Of a DNA stretch of 35,340 nucleotides, positions 26,075 to 35,202 are shown piece by piece (the first letter of the stretch is position 1; the number at the start of each line of letters is the position of its first letter). The notes below the pieces were generated by a model, which saw only the letters and a list, made by a program, of their open reading frames with translations, was not told where the DNA came from and searched no databases. The position numbers and the translations under genes are program-made. Origin of the DNA: Candidatus Fermentibacterota bacterium. Lineage in GTDB: Bacteria > Fermentibacterota > Fermentibacteria > Fermentibacterales > JCC-6. The stretch covers positions 1 to 35,340 of the forward strand of contig JAUVIR010000034.1 of the NCBI GenBank assembly GCA_030592645.1, read 5' to 3'.

Positions 26075-27058
26075 CTACCAGTGCAGTATCATTCCTCCCC
26101 ATGTAAGCCCTGCACCGAATGCTGCAAGAACAACTGTACTTGATTCCTTTATCGTGTTATCTCTTACAGCTTCATCAAGGGCCATGGGAATGGATGCCGC
26201 GGATGTGTTGCCGTATTTCTGGATATTGATGTATACCTGTTCAGGCTTAAGTTCAAGCGCCCTGGCGGTTGCATCGATTATTCTCAGGTTTGCCTGGTGA
26301 GATACAAGAAGATCAACATCCTTCTTCTCTGTTCCATCCATTTTAAGGGCTTCCATACATGAATCATGCATAGCCCGTACTGCGTGCTTGAAAATTCTTG
26401 AGCCGTTCATCTGAATGGTATGCTCATTATTCTTAACTGTTTCGAAAGAAGCGGGCTTTCTCGTTCCTCCTGCAGGCTGCAGCAGGTGTTCTCCCAGAGA
26501 GCCGTCGCTTCCCCAGTGATACCCTCCAAGCTTCCCGCCGGGTCCCTCCGATGATACGGCAACCGCCCCTGCTCCGTCACCGAAAAGAATGCAGCTTGAT
26601 CTATCGCTCCAGTTAGTGATCTTGGTCAGACAGTCGGAGCCCACAACGATCATTCTATCCATCATTCCGGATTCAATGAATGCCTTTGCCTGTACAAGTC
26701 CGTAGATAAAAGCGGTGCACCCCGCCTCAAAATCGTATGCAGGGATCTTTCCCATTCCGAGCCTGTCAGCCACCAGCGCTGCAGTTGAAGGAAAATAGTA
26801 ATCCGGTGTGACAGTTCCAACAATAATGCCCTGAACATCCTCCGGCTTCCATCCCGCAACCTTCATGGCATTTTCAACCGCTACGGTCACCAGATCGGAG
26901 GTTGCTGTGGAATCGTCGGCTTTCCGGCGTTCCTTGATGCCTGTCATCTTTGTAATCCACTCATCTGAAGTGTCGATTATTTTTTCAAGATCGGCATTTG
27001 TGATTACACCATCGGGGACCGCATGTCCTGTGCCAACAATAAAAGCGTGCCTGCTCAC
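26075..27058 (-). CDS. fabH: Beta-ketoacyl-ACP synthase III
   Basis: GTGHAVPDGVITNADLEKIIDTSDEWITKMTGIKERR; FEAGCTAFIYGL (Cys); VSHQANLRIIDA (His); QKYGNTSAASIPMAL (Asn). Confidence 0.97.
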   Translation of the reverse strand: MSRHAFIVGTGHAVPDGVITNADLEKIIDTSDEWITKMTGIKERRKADDSTATSDLVTVAVENAMKVAGWKPEDVQGIIVGTVTPDYYFPSTAALVADRLGMGKIPAYDFEAGCTAFIYGLVQAKAFIESGMMDRMIVVGSDCLTKITNWSDRSSCILFGDGAGAVAVSSEGPGGKLGGYHWGSDGSLGEHLLQPAGGTRKPASFETVKNNEHTIQMNGSRIFKHAVRAMHDSCMEALKMDGTEKKDVDLLVSHQANLRIIDATARALELKPEQVYINIQKYGNTSAASIPMALDEAVRDNTIKESSTVVLAAFGAGLTWGGMILHW

Positions 27059-27071
27059 CGTTTCTCCAATC

Positions 27072-28109
27072 TCAAGTTAGCGTACGACTGATCTCCTGGC
27101 GGATCCTGTCGCTTACCCCGCTCCTGTAAAAATCGCATGCAGCAACGACAGCATTCTTTATTGCCTTCGCGGTACTGCTGCCGTGAGCTACTATGGAAAC
27201 TCCGTTCAGTCCGAGCAATGGAGCCCCTCCATACTCGGCCGAATCCAGTCTTTCCCAGAGCTTTGAGAAGGAGTGCCTCATTAACAGGTATCCGGCTCTG
27301 GACGCCCAATGACGTTTCATCTCCAGGTATAGTGATCCTCCAACAAGATCGGCTATCGACTCGAAGGTCTTAAGAAGAATATTACCAGTAAACCCGTCAC
27401 AAACGATAACATCGGCTTCACCTTTGAGTATGCCGTCTCCCTCTACGTTGCCAAGGAAATTCAATCCGGAATCTTCCAGCATTCTGTAAACCTCCTGATT
27501 CACCTGGGGTCCTTTGGTTCTTTCATGGCCTACATTAAGCAGAGATATCCTGGGATTATCTATGCCAAAGACACACTTTGAATAAGCTTCTCCCATAAGG
27601 GCAAACTGAAACAGCTGATTTTTATTGCAGCCGATGTTGGCCCCTACATCCAGTACAACGATAGGATTATTCTGGGTTGGAATGGTTGCAGCTATTGCAG
27701 GTCTGGGAACACCTTCTATTCTTCCAAGTGCGAAGAGGCTGGCAGCCATCATGGCTCCGGTATTTCCTGCACTCACCATACCCTGTACGAGCCCTTTCTT
27801 CTGAAGCCCTGCCATGACAAGCATGGAGCTGTCAGGTTTGCTTTTAAGAGCTTCAGCAGGATGATCGTCCATAGCTATTACCTGGGATGCGTGCTGTATT
27901 GTTATCGGTAATCTGGCTCCTTTGCTTCGGGAAAGAAGCCTTGCGAGCATATCCCTGTCGCCGACCAGCTTGATAACTACATTCTCTGTAGTTGATCTGC
28001 TGCAGTCACGGCAAAACTCAACAACCCCATGGACTATCACTGAAGGGCCATTGTCCCCTCCCATAGCATCCACAGCAATAGTGATCGGCTCAGGCAACTG
28101 CGTAACCAT
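27072..28109 (-). CDS. plsX: Phosphate acyltransferase
   Basis: ITIAVDAMGGDNGPSVIVHGVVEF; MVSAGNTGAMMA; LDVGANIGC; ADVIVCDGFTGNILLKTFE; GGAPLLGLNGVSIVAHGSS. Confidence 0.97.
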   Translation of the reverse strand: MVTQLPEPITIAVDAMGGDNGPSVIVHGVVEFCRDCSRSTTENVVIKLVGDRDMLARLLSRSKGARLPITIQHASQVIAMDDHPAEALKSKPDSSMLVMAGLQKKGLVQGMVSAGNTGAMMAASLFALGRIEGVPRPAIAATIPTQNNPIVVLDVGANIGCNKNQLFQFALMGEAYSKCVFGIDNPRISLLNVGHERTKGPQVNQEVYRMLEDSGLNFLGNVEGDGILKGEADVIVCDGFTGNILLKTFESIADLVGGSLYLEMKRHWASRAGYLLMRHSFSKLWERLDSAEYGGAPLLGLNGVSIVAHGSSTAKAIKNAVVAACDFYRSGVSDRIRQEISRTLT

Positions 28110-28132
28110 TCAACAGGATGAAATTCAGAAGA

Positions 28133-28315
28133 TTACCCCTCTTCCGGTGCAATAACCTGTCTGCCATCGTAGAAACCGCAGTGCCTGCAGACCCTGTGCG
28201 GAATCCGAGGTTCACCGCACTGAGGACAATTGCTGGTAGATTTCTCTTTCAGCGCATCATTTGCTCTTCGTTTATCTCTTCTTGTGGATGAGTGTCTTCT
28301 TTTTGGTACGGGCAT
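28133..28315 (-). CDS. rpmF: 50S ribosomal protein L32 (zinc-ribbon, 4-Cys type)
   Basis: MPVPKRRHSSTRRDKRRAND...NCPQCGEPRIPHRVCRHCGFYDGRQVI. Confidence 0.97.
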   Translation of the reverse strand: MPVPKRRHSSTRRDKRRANDALKEKSTSNCPQCGEPRIPHRVCRHCGFYDGRQVIAPEEG

Positions 28316-28335
28316 AGTTCCTTCTCATTTCCTTG

Positions 28336-28353
28336 ATGTCACCTCAATGACAT
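28336..28353. promoter_or_regulatory. Perfect inverted repeat in the rpmF leader (possible operator)
   Basis: atgtca-cctcaa-tgacat, 17 bp upstream of the annotated rpmF start region, within an AT-rich gap. Confidence 0.4.
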
Positions 28354-28394
28354 ATTATCTTTGATTTATAAAAATATGATACTTTAGAATATAC

Positions 28395-28823
28395 TCAATT
28401 ATAACATATTCCGGTACAGTCAGGAGAGCACAGCGGTTTACCGGGGATTGAGAGTAAAACCGCTTCCCGGACGGCTGCGAGTATGTCCAGCATTCCCGAG
28501 TGAGGTATTACTTCTCTCTGCTCGTCGGATGCGGGGTCCGGGGTCCAGGCGTATTCCCGGTAGATCTCCTCACTGATACTGAAAATCGTCGGCTCGAGGC
28601 ATCTTGCACAGGGTGTCTGGAAATGCCCGTCAAGCGAGCCTTCGCACAGGATGGCATCGTCTCTATAATCAACTGCAAGCTCCAGTGTACCCTGCAAATC
28701 GACTGGTTCTACACCTTCAATATTCCATCTGACCTTTTCAAGCGGGATAATAAACACCCCTCTGTTCATACCCCGGGAGAGGCTCTTGAGGTCAATTACC
28801 AGATTTTCGGTATCGAGAATCAT
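28395..28823 (-). CDS. yceD: YceD/DUF177 family protein (23S rRNA accumulation protein), short C-terminus
   Basis: FQTPCARCLEPTIFSISEEIYREYAW...VREAVLLSIPGKPLCSPDCTGICYN-stop; position next to rpmF. Confidence 0.88.
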   Translation of the reverse strand: MILDTENLVIDLKSLSRGMNRGVFIIPLEKVRWNIEGVEPVDLQGTLELAVDYRDDAILCEGSLDGHFQTPCARCLEPTIFSISEEIYREYAWTPDPASDEQREVIPHSGMLDILAAVREAVLLSIPGKPLCSPDCTGICYN

Positions 28824-30220
28824 CAGTTATTCTTCATGCGGCTGAATCCTGCATTTACTTGTTCAAGAATACCATCTCTTTTTTCAGAGGTATCGGACTG
28901 GACGTATATTCTGGCAAGAGGCTCAGTACCAGACAGCCTTATGAGTACCCAGTCACCGCCTTCCAGTAACATCCGTACACCGTCTGTCCGGTCGATGGAT
29001 TCAACAGCCAGCCCAGCTATCTCCGATGGATCGGATTCGAAATAGTTCTCCGTAACGTGTTCTCTGAGAGAATCGTCCAGGTGAAGATCAACTCGCGACA
29101 CGTAAACCCTGCCGTACTTTTTCCAGAGATCATCCAGCTGCGCGGCAAGGCCTCTGCCTCCGGCACAGACCATTTCCGCTGCGAGGAGGCATGCCAGAAT
29201 CCCGTCCTTTTCGGGAACATGATCCATAATAGAAAGACCGCCGCTTTCTTCACCTGCGAGAATCACATTGCCGCCAAGCATCTCCGCTCCAAGATATTTG
29301 AAACCTACAGGAGTTACTACGGTTTCAAGGCCGTGATCCAGAGCTACTCTGTCAATAAGGCTGCTGGTGGTTACCGATCTGACGGCAATTCCTTTATAAC
29401 CTTTTACTTCTACAAGGTAATTCAGAAGCAGGGGAAGATAGTCATGAGGTGAGACAAACTTGCCATTTTCGTCGATAATCCCGAACCGGTCTGCGTCCCC
29501 ATCGGTTGCCACACCCAGGGAGGCTCCGCTTGCAATTACCTGAAGTGCAAGATCGGCAGTACCGCTTTCCCCCGGTTCAGGATGCTGTCTGCCGGCAAAA
29601 AGAGGGTCTCTCTTCCCGTTAATCACGCGGACAGAAGCACCCAGATCAACCAGAATACGATCAAGAAGACCCGATCCTGCTCCGGAAAAGGCGTCGTATA
29701 CGACTTTCAAACCGCTGTTCATGAATACTTCAGTGTTCAGATACTTCTGAATATCCTTAGAATAATCACTTCTGAGGTCCTTCTGAACGACTGAACCGGA
29801 ACCTATTTCAGGTTTTTCTCCGGCTTCAATCAGTTTTTCAATCGAGGTTGTCAAGTCGCTGTCAGCGGGACCGCCATGCCACGGGCTGAATTTTATCCCG
29901 TTGTAAAGCGGAGGGTTATGGCTTGCTGTGAAATTGATTACACCGCCGTGGTCACCCTTTCTGCAGGCGTGAGAGAGAACAGGTGTAGGGCAGGGTCCGT
30001 GAGAAAGTAAGACTTCGAATCCGTATCCGGCCATCCGGTCGGCTGTAGATTCCGCGAGCTCCGGAGAGAGAAACCTGCAATCACCGCCAACTACAATACT
30101 GTTTCGTCCTTCCCTCAGCAGCTGCAGTCCGATTGCATCTACAACGCAGTTAACCCTTTCCCAGGTGAATTCCCGCGCGATAATACCTCGCCAGCCGGAG
30201 GTCCCGAATGTAATTTTCAC
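28823..30220 (-). CDS. Phosphomannomutase/phosphoglucomutase family protein
   Basis: FGTSGWRGIIA; NFTASHNPPLYNGIKFSPWHGGP (active Ser); GVATDGDADRFGIIDENG (metal site); AGEESGGLS; RLSGTEPLARIYVQS. Confidence 0.95.
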   Translation of the reverse strand: MKITFGTSGWRGIIAREFTWERVNCVVDAIGLQLLREGRNSIVVGGDCRFLSPELAESTADRMAGYGFEVLLSHGPCPTPVLSHACRKGDHGGVINFTASHNPPLYNGIKFSPWHGGPADSDLTTSIEKLIEAGEKPEIGSGSVVQKDLRSDYSKDIQKYLNTEVFMNSGLKVVYDAFSGAGSGLLDRILVDLGASVRVINGKRDPLFAGRQHPEPGESGTADLALQVIASGASLGVATDGDADRFGIIDENGKFVSPHDYLPLLLNYLVEVKGYKGIAVRSVTTSSLIDRVALDHGLETVVTPVGFKYLGAEMLGGNVILAGEESGGLSIMDHVPEKDGILACLLAAEMVCAGGRGLAAQLDDLWKKYGRVYVSRVDLHLDDSLREHVTENYFESDPSEIAGLAVESIDRTDGVRMLLEGGDWVLIRLSGTEPLARIYVQSDTSEKRDGILEQVNAGFSRMKNN

Positions 30221-31698
30221 TACTCTCCGTCTCTGAAATACTGCAGGGCTCTCTGGACCGTTTCATCGTGAGGACTCATCATTCTATAGTACATTTCCCG
30301 ATCCCATGTTCTCGCTGCTATCTCAGTGAAAAGGGAGCGTTCTATGTAAAACAGATTATCGGTGAATTCTCCATCCTCCCATTCAAAGCCCTCTTCAGTG
30401 AGATAGCTTCTGAAATCTGCAACACATGCGCTGTCAGGCCAGAAATCAGCTTCAATATCCTGCTCAAGTACATAATCTGTGGCATATTTGAAGAACGCTG
30501 ATGCAGCGTAAAGCTCAATGGGCAGTGAGCCGGATATCTCGTGCGATTCCACCGTAATATCGGGTACTATCCCCCAGTTTTCCAGAGTATCCTCGGAGCC
30601 TCCATTCATGAAATCATCGTTCAGTGTCCTGTCAATACTTCTGCCATCAGGAGTGAAATACCTTGCTGTGGTCAGTTTTACTCCGTAATGGCCTAGGTTT
30701 GGAAATTCACCCAGATCCATCAGGGTCTGAACAGATCCTTTTCCGTATGTTCTGCTTCCGATGAGGATAGCTGCATTGTTATCCTGAAGCGCGCCGGCGA
30801 CTATCTCAGATGAACTGGCACTTCCTCCATCGACCAGGAGAACAAGATCACCGTCGAAACTTATTCTGGCTGTCGTATAATAATTATCTTCACCAACTGC
30901 ATTTCCTCTGGTGGAAACAACCAGCGTACCGGACGGAAGAAAGAAATCGGCTACATCAACAGCTGCGGTAAAGAGCCCTCCTGCGTTTCCCCTCAGATCA
31001 AGTATCAGATTCTCAGCTCCCTCCTCCACAATCTCCCTCAGGGCATTCCTGACTTCCTTCTGAGTCTCTTCCCCAAACCTGGAAAGGCGAATGTATCCAG
31101 TCTCGTCATCTATCATGAATCCGGCAGGAACGGAGGGAAGATCGATTACATCCCGCTTAATTTCAAAACTGATGGAATCCGGCAGCCCGGGCCGGACAAC
31201 GGTAAGATCAACCGTGCTACCCCTGGGACCTCTTATCTGCATTACAGCTTCAGTTGTTGTAACGCCAAACGTTGAAACTCCGTCGATCTCAACGATCTTA
31301 TCTCCGGCCTTCATGCCGGCCCTGAAAGCGGGAGTACCCTCGACGGGTGATATGACCGTAAGCCATTCATCCCTGATACCGATGGTTATTCCAACCCCCT
31401 CGAAGGAGCCGGACAGCTGTATCCGAAGATTTTCGTAATCGTCGGGGCTCAGCAGGATACTGTTGGGATCAAGGGATTCCAGCATTCCCCGCAGGGCAGC
31501 TTCTATGAGTTCCTGTGAATCAACTGAGTCCACATAGGTTATGGTTGTTCTTGAGAACACGTCCATGAAAAGTTCAAGGGAGGAATTTGCGGAAACGGAG
31601 TCGTACGCTATGGCGGAGGGAAGAATCATCAATCCGCCGGCGACCATAAGACCTGTGGCAAGAACTACAGTAACCCAGCCTGGCAGAAATTTTTTCAT
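30220..31698 (-). CDS. ctpA: C-terminal processing peptidase (S41) with PDZ domain
   Basis: N-terminal anchor; PDZ GVGITIGIRDEWLTVISPVEGTPAFRAGMKAGDKIVEIDG; LILDLRGNAGG; VDGGSASSSEIVAGAL and GSRTYGKGSVQ (Ser/Lys dyad). Confidence 0.95.
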   Translation of the reverse strand: MKKFLPGWVTVVLATGLMVAGGLMILPSAIAYDSVSANSSLELFMDVFSRTTITYVDSVDSQELIEAALRGMLESLDPNSILLSPDDYENLRIQLSGSFEGVGITIGIRDEWLTVISPVEGTPAFRAGMKAGDKIVEIDGVSTFGVTTTEAVMQIRGPRGSTVDLTVVRPGLPDSISFEIKRDVIDLPSVPAGFMIDDETGYIRLSRFGEETQKEVRNALREIVEEGAENLILDLRGNAGGLFTAAVDVADFFLPSGTLVVSTRGNAVGEDNYYTTARISFDGDLVLLVDGGSASSSEIVAGALQDNNAAILIGSRTYGKGSVQTLMDLGEFPNLGHYGVKLTTARYFTPDGRSIDRTLNDDFMNGGSEDTLENWGIVPDITVESHEISGSLPIELYAASAFFKYATDYVLEQDIEADFWPDSACVADFRSYLTEEGFEWEDGEFTDNLFYIERSLFTEIAARTWDREMYYRMMSPHDETVQRALQYFRDGE

Positions 31699-32360
31699 TT
31701 ATCTGTCTCCCTCGTCATTTTTCCTGAAATCATATTCAAAACACTGTCAATAATAAGTCGATCCTGAACATCCGGTTCCTGCGATGCATCAATAACAAAA
31801 TATCTTGGCTCATTCGAAGCCAGTTCGAGGTAGATCTGTCTTACGCGTCTGTGGAAAGAGATTTTCTCCAGTTCTATTCTATCCTTCTCCCTTCCCTGTC
31901 TTCGCAACCGCGCGAATCCTTCCTCAGGGTCAAGATCAAGAAGAATCGTCAAATCCGGCATAAGACCACCTGTAGCAAGGCTGTCAGCTTCCTTGACAGG
32001 TTTCGCAGGAAGACCGCGGCCCCCTATCTGATAAGCATAAGTGGCATCGGAGTAGCGTTCACAGATAACATTAATGCCCTTCTGCAGCGCCGGTCTGATA
32101 ACAAGATCAACATTTGATGCTCTTGATGCAAGGTACAGCATAAGCTCGGTGAGTGGTGATATCAGGAGTTCCGGGTCGAGAAGGAGCGAGCGGATCCTCT
32201 CGGAGGCCGGAGGACCTCCCGGTTCCCGAGTATGCAGAACTGAAATCCCGCTTCGCTCAAGCCTGCCTATAAGTTCCTTGCACCGTGTGGATTTACCGGC
32301 TCCCTCAACTCCCTCAAAAGTGATGAAGCTTCCATGGGAGCCGGCACTGATAGCCTTCAA
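31695..32360 (-). CDS. tmk: Thymidylate kinase
   Basis: FITFEGVEGAGKSTRCKELIGRL (P-loop), LHTREPGGPPASERIR, ICERYSDATYAYQIGGRGLP. Confidence 0.96.
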   Translation of the reverse strand: MKAISAGSHGSFITFEGVEGAGKSTRCKELIGRLERSGISVLHTREPGGPPASERIRSLLLDPELLISPLTELMLYLASRASNVDLVIRPALQKGINVICERYSDATYAYQIGGRGLPAKPVKEADSLATGGLMPDLTILLDLDPEEGFARLRRQGREKDRIELEKISFHRRVRQIYLELASNEPRYFVIDASQEPDVQDRLIIDSVLNMISGKMTRETDK

Positions 32361-32363
32361 GAT

Positions 32364-33476
32364 CTATTTCTTTGGCTTCTTTTCGGAAGCCTGTTTCTCC
32401 TGGTGATACTGTCCGATATAATCTTCTGTCATTCTCCTGCACTGATCATCGTAATACTGAACAGGAGGTGATTTGAAGAAGTACGATGAGGGAGCTTCGA
32501 TGGCTCCGGAAAGACCGTTATCCAGGGCAAGTTTTGCGCACCTTACAGCATCGATTATCACTCCGGCGGAATTCGGGCTGTCAATTACTTCAAGCTTGGC
32601 TTCGATGGTAAGAGGAACATCTCCAAAGCTGGTACCCTCCATCCTGATGTAGCACCATTTTCTGTCATCAAGCCATTCGATGTAATCGCTGGGGCCAATG
32701 TGCACGTTTCGAGGATCAAGACCACCTGGAAGCTGGGAGGTTACAGCATTGGTTTTGGATATCTTCTTGCTTTCAAGTCTTTCCCTTTCGAGCATATTAA
32801 GGAAATCGGTATTTCCGCCGACATTCAGCTGGTAGGTACGATCGAGCCTTACGCCCCTGTCTTCGTAAAGACGGGTCATCACTCTGTGAAGTATTGTTGC
32901 GCCGACCTGGCTCTTGATATCATCACCGAAAACGGGAAGCCCGCGATCCCTGAATCTCTTCTGCCAGTACGGTTCGCGTGCAATGAAAACCGGTATGGCG
33001 TTCACAAATGCACAGCCGGCATCAAGGATCTGTTCCACGTACCACTTAGTCGCCTCTTCGCTGCCGACAGGCAGATAACTGACTACCACATCGGTTTTTG
33101 TCTCTTTGAGTATTCCGACTATATCGGATGTGGGTCCGGGTGCCTTCTTAATGACTTCCTTGAGATACTTTCCAAGGCCGTCGTGTGTCATTCCCCTGTG
33201 TACTTTGACTCCTATTTTCGGTACATCACAGAGTTTGACCGTACAGTTCGGATCTGCAAGAATGGCTTCACTGAGATCTTTTCCAACCTTTGTAATGTTG
33301 ATGTCGAACGCGGCTGAAAACTCTATATCACTAATGTGATATCCTCCCAGATTCACGTGCATGAGACCGGGAACCTTTTCACCATCCTTTGCGTTCCTGT
33401 AGAACTCCACGCCCTGAACCAGGCTGCTGGCGCAGTTTCCCACACCTATAATCGCGACTCTCACTTTTTTTGACAT
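32364..33476 (-). CDS. ino1: myo-Inositol-1-phosphate synthase
   Basis: [114 protein letters not shown]. Confidence 0.95.
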   Translation of the reverse strand: MSKKVRVAIIGVGNCASSLVQGVEFYRNAKDGEKVPGLMHVNLGGYHISDIEFSAAFDINITKVGKDLSEAILADPNCTVKLCDVPKIGVKVHRGMTHDGLGKYLKEVIKKAPGPTSDIVGILKETKTDVVVSYLPVGSEEATKWYVEQILDAGCAFVNAIPVFIAREPYWQKRFRDRGLPVFGDDIKSQVGATILHRVMTRLYEDRGVRLDRTYQLNVGGNTDFLNMLERERLESKKISKTNAVTSQLPGGLDPRNVHIGPSDYIEWLDDRKWCYIRMEGTSFGDVPLTIEAKLEVIDSPNSAGVIIDAVRCAKLALDNGLSGAIEAPSSYFFKSPPVQYYDDQCRRMTEDYIGQYHQEKQASEKKPKK

Positions 33477-33533
33477 TCATAGCCTCCCTGAATGGATAGA
33501 ACAAATAAAAACGGATAACCGGGATATCATTCC

Positions 33534-34172
33534 CTAATCAAGTGAAATCCCTCTACCGTCCCTGAGTACTTTAGCAAACCGCTGCCCCGCAGTAAACCAT
33601 GATCCTGTTGCAAGGACTATCAGAGTAATCACAAGAGCCTGTGTGCCCCATAATCCTGCGGCCACAAGGCCGGCTATGAGCAGTACAAGCCTTTCCATCC
33701 GCGTAAACACCCCCACAGAACATGAAAGGTTAAGACCTTCGGCCCTGGCCCTGATGTAGCTTACCATAAACGACCCTCCCAGTGCTGCCGGCACAAGGTA
33801 AACCAGAATATGGTGAGCTTCTCCAGCTTTTCCAGCAATGAGTGCCCCGAAAATAAGAACTTCCCCAATGCGGTCACAGCATGAATCAAAAACCGCGCCT
33901 GCCTTGCTTGCCAAGTTCTTCCTTCGCGCAATTTCACCATCAACAGCATCCAGAATGCTGCCGGCAATAAAAAACGCGACTCCGATAATAAATTTCCCGT
34001 CCCATATAAACCATGCCGCAACGGCTGTAACGAGAAGCCCCATGGTAGTTACCGAAAAGGGTCCCATGCCAATCGCCACCAACAGCCTGACCAGGGGAAA
34101 CAGTAGTTTTCTGCCAGCATTTCTTATATTCTCCAGGTTTACAAACCTCCTGGAATCTGTTCCGCAAGACAT
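33534..34172 (-). CDS. CDP-alcohol phosphatidyltransferase
   Basis: Canonical DGx2ARx8Gx3Dx3D motif: DGEIARRKNLASKAGAVFDSCCD; several TM segments. Confidence 0.93.
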   Translation of the reverse strand: MSCGTDSRRFVNLENIRNAGRKLLFPLVRLLVAIGMGPFSVTTMGLLVTAVAAWFIWDGKFIIGVAFFIAGSILDAVDGEIARRKNLASKAGAVFDSCCDRIGEVLIFGALIAGKAGEAHHILVYLVPAALGGSFMVSYIRARAEGLNLSCSVGVFTRMERLVLLIAGLVAAGLWGTQALVITLIVLATGSWFTAGQRFAKVLRDGRGISLD

Positions 34173-34200
34173 TGAAAAATAGAAACAGCATAAGTCATCG

Positions 34201-34902
34201 TCAATTAAAGAATTCCGATGTCAGTACCGCTCCGCCAACAACTAAAGTTATCTCACCGCGGATTTTCCTGTTACAGAAATATTCCGCAACTTCCGTAATG
34301 TTCCCACGCACGTATTCTTCATGGATTTTCGTCATTTCCCTGGCAACACATACGGGGCGATCACCGAAGACACCTCTCATCTCTTCCAGATACTTCAGGA
34401 GATGATGAGGACCAACGTAATATACAATAGATCCGCTGTAAGTGGACATCTCTTCAAGCCGACGAGTTCTGGCTCCCTTCTTTCTCGGGAGAAACCCCTC
34501 AAAGGAAAACCTGTCAACCGGAAGCCCCGAAGCCACAAGGGCGGTTATGACCGCTGACGGCCCTGGAATGACTTCTACGCTGTGCCCCCCCCTGATGGCA
34601 GCACTTACCGCCTTGTAGGCAGGGTCTGAAATCCCTGGCATACCGGCATCCGAGACCAGAGCGACAACGGCGCCGGCGTTCAGAAATTCCTCTATCTGCG
34701 GTATCCTGCCGGCCACGTTATGGTCGTGGTAACTGTAAAGTTTTTTTCTGTCATTCACGAACCTTGCTGTACGCCGCGTATCCTCCGCCATTACTACATC
34801 AGCGTTCTCTATCGCTTCCTTTGCTCTTGCTGACATATCGGAAAGGTTTCCTATAGGAGTGCCGACAAGAACGAGCTTCCCCTCACTGACCTTTGTTTTC
34901 AT
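34201..34902 (-). CDS. rsmI: 16S rRNA (cytidine-2'-O)-methyltransferase RsmI
   Basis: KLVLVGTPIGNLSDMSARAKEAIENADVVMAEDTRRTARF; ALVSDAGMPGISDPAYKAV; VIPGPSAVITALVASGLPVDRFSFEGFLPRKKGAR. Start placed at MKTKVSEGK (34902); the track start is 35064. Confidence 0.95.
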   Translation of the reverse strand: MKTKVSEGKLVLVGTPIGNLSDMSARAKEAIENADVVMAEDTRRTARFVNDRKKLYSYHDHNVAGRIPQIEEFLNAGAVVALVSDAGMPGISDPAYKAVSAAIRGGHSVEVIPGPSAVITALVASGLPVDRFSFEGFLPRKKGARTRRLEEMSTYSGSIVYYVGPHHLLKYLEEMRGVFGDRPVCVAREMTKIHEEYVRGNITEVAEYFCNRKIRGEITLVVGGAVLTSEFFN

Positions 34903-35137
34903 TCCGTTCCCTCGTCCGGTCCAGAAGCCGCTGCTGAAGGTCATGAACCCTCCGCGTAAGCTTCTCCGTCTCCCCGGGATTCCTCCTGAGGATAACGTCC
35001 AGAACATCACCCTCCCCCGAATCCTCCGGCAGGTGCTCTGCAGGCAGAAGCCACATGTGGCCATCAGGTGTTACCAGAACCGCAATTCCCTCCTCGATCC
35101 TGTCGAGGGAAACCAGTATTATTTTTTCGTCAGCCAT
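34883..35137 (-). CDS. DUF3006-like protein
   Basis: MADEKIILVSLDRIEEGIAVLVTPDGHMWLLPAEHLPEDSGEGDVLDVIL. Start at 35137 is preferred over 35248, which would overlap the upstream gene. Confidence 0.75.
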   Translation of the reverse strand: MADEKIILVSLDRIEEGIAVLVTPDGHMWLLPAEHLPEDSGEGDVLDVILRRNPGETEKLTRRVHDLQQRLLDRTRERNENKGQ

Positions 35138-35202
35138 ATTCCTCCATTCAAACTGAAATATACTGTCAATGGGAATTTCTTCCGAATCATCATCGCCTTC
35201 AT

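Noticed and set aside
28360-28405. Selenocysteine (CxxU) reading of the in-frame TGA in yceD
   Set aside because: No convincing SECIS-like stem-loop follows the TGA. The sequence is AT-rich, and the read-through (VYSKVSYFYKSKIICH) does not restore the conserved GxNLN pattern.
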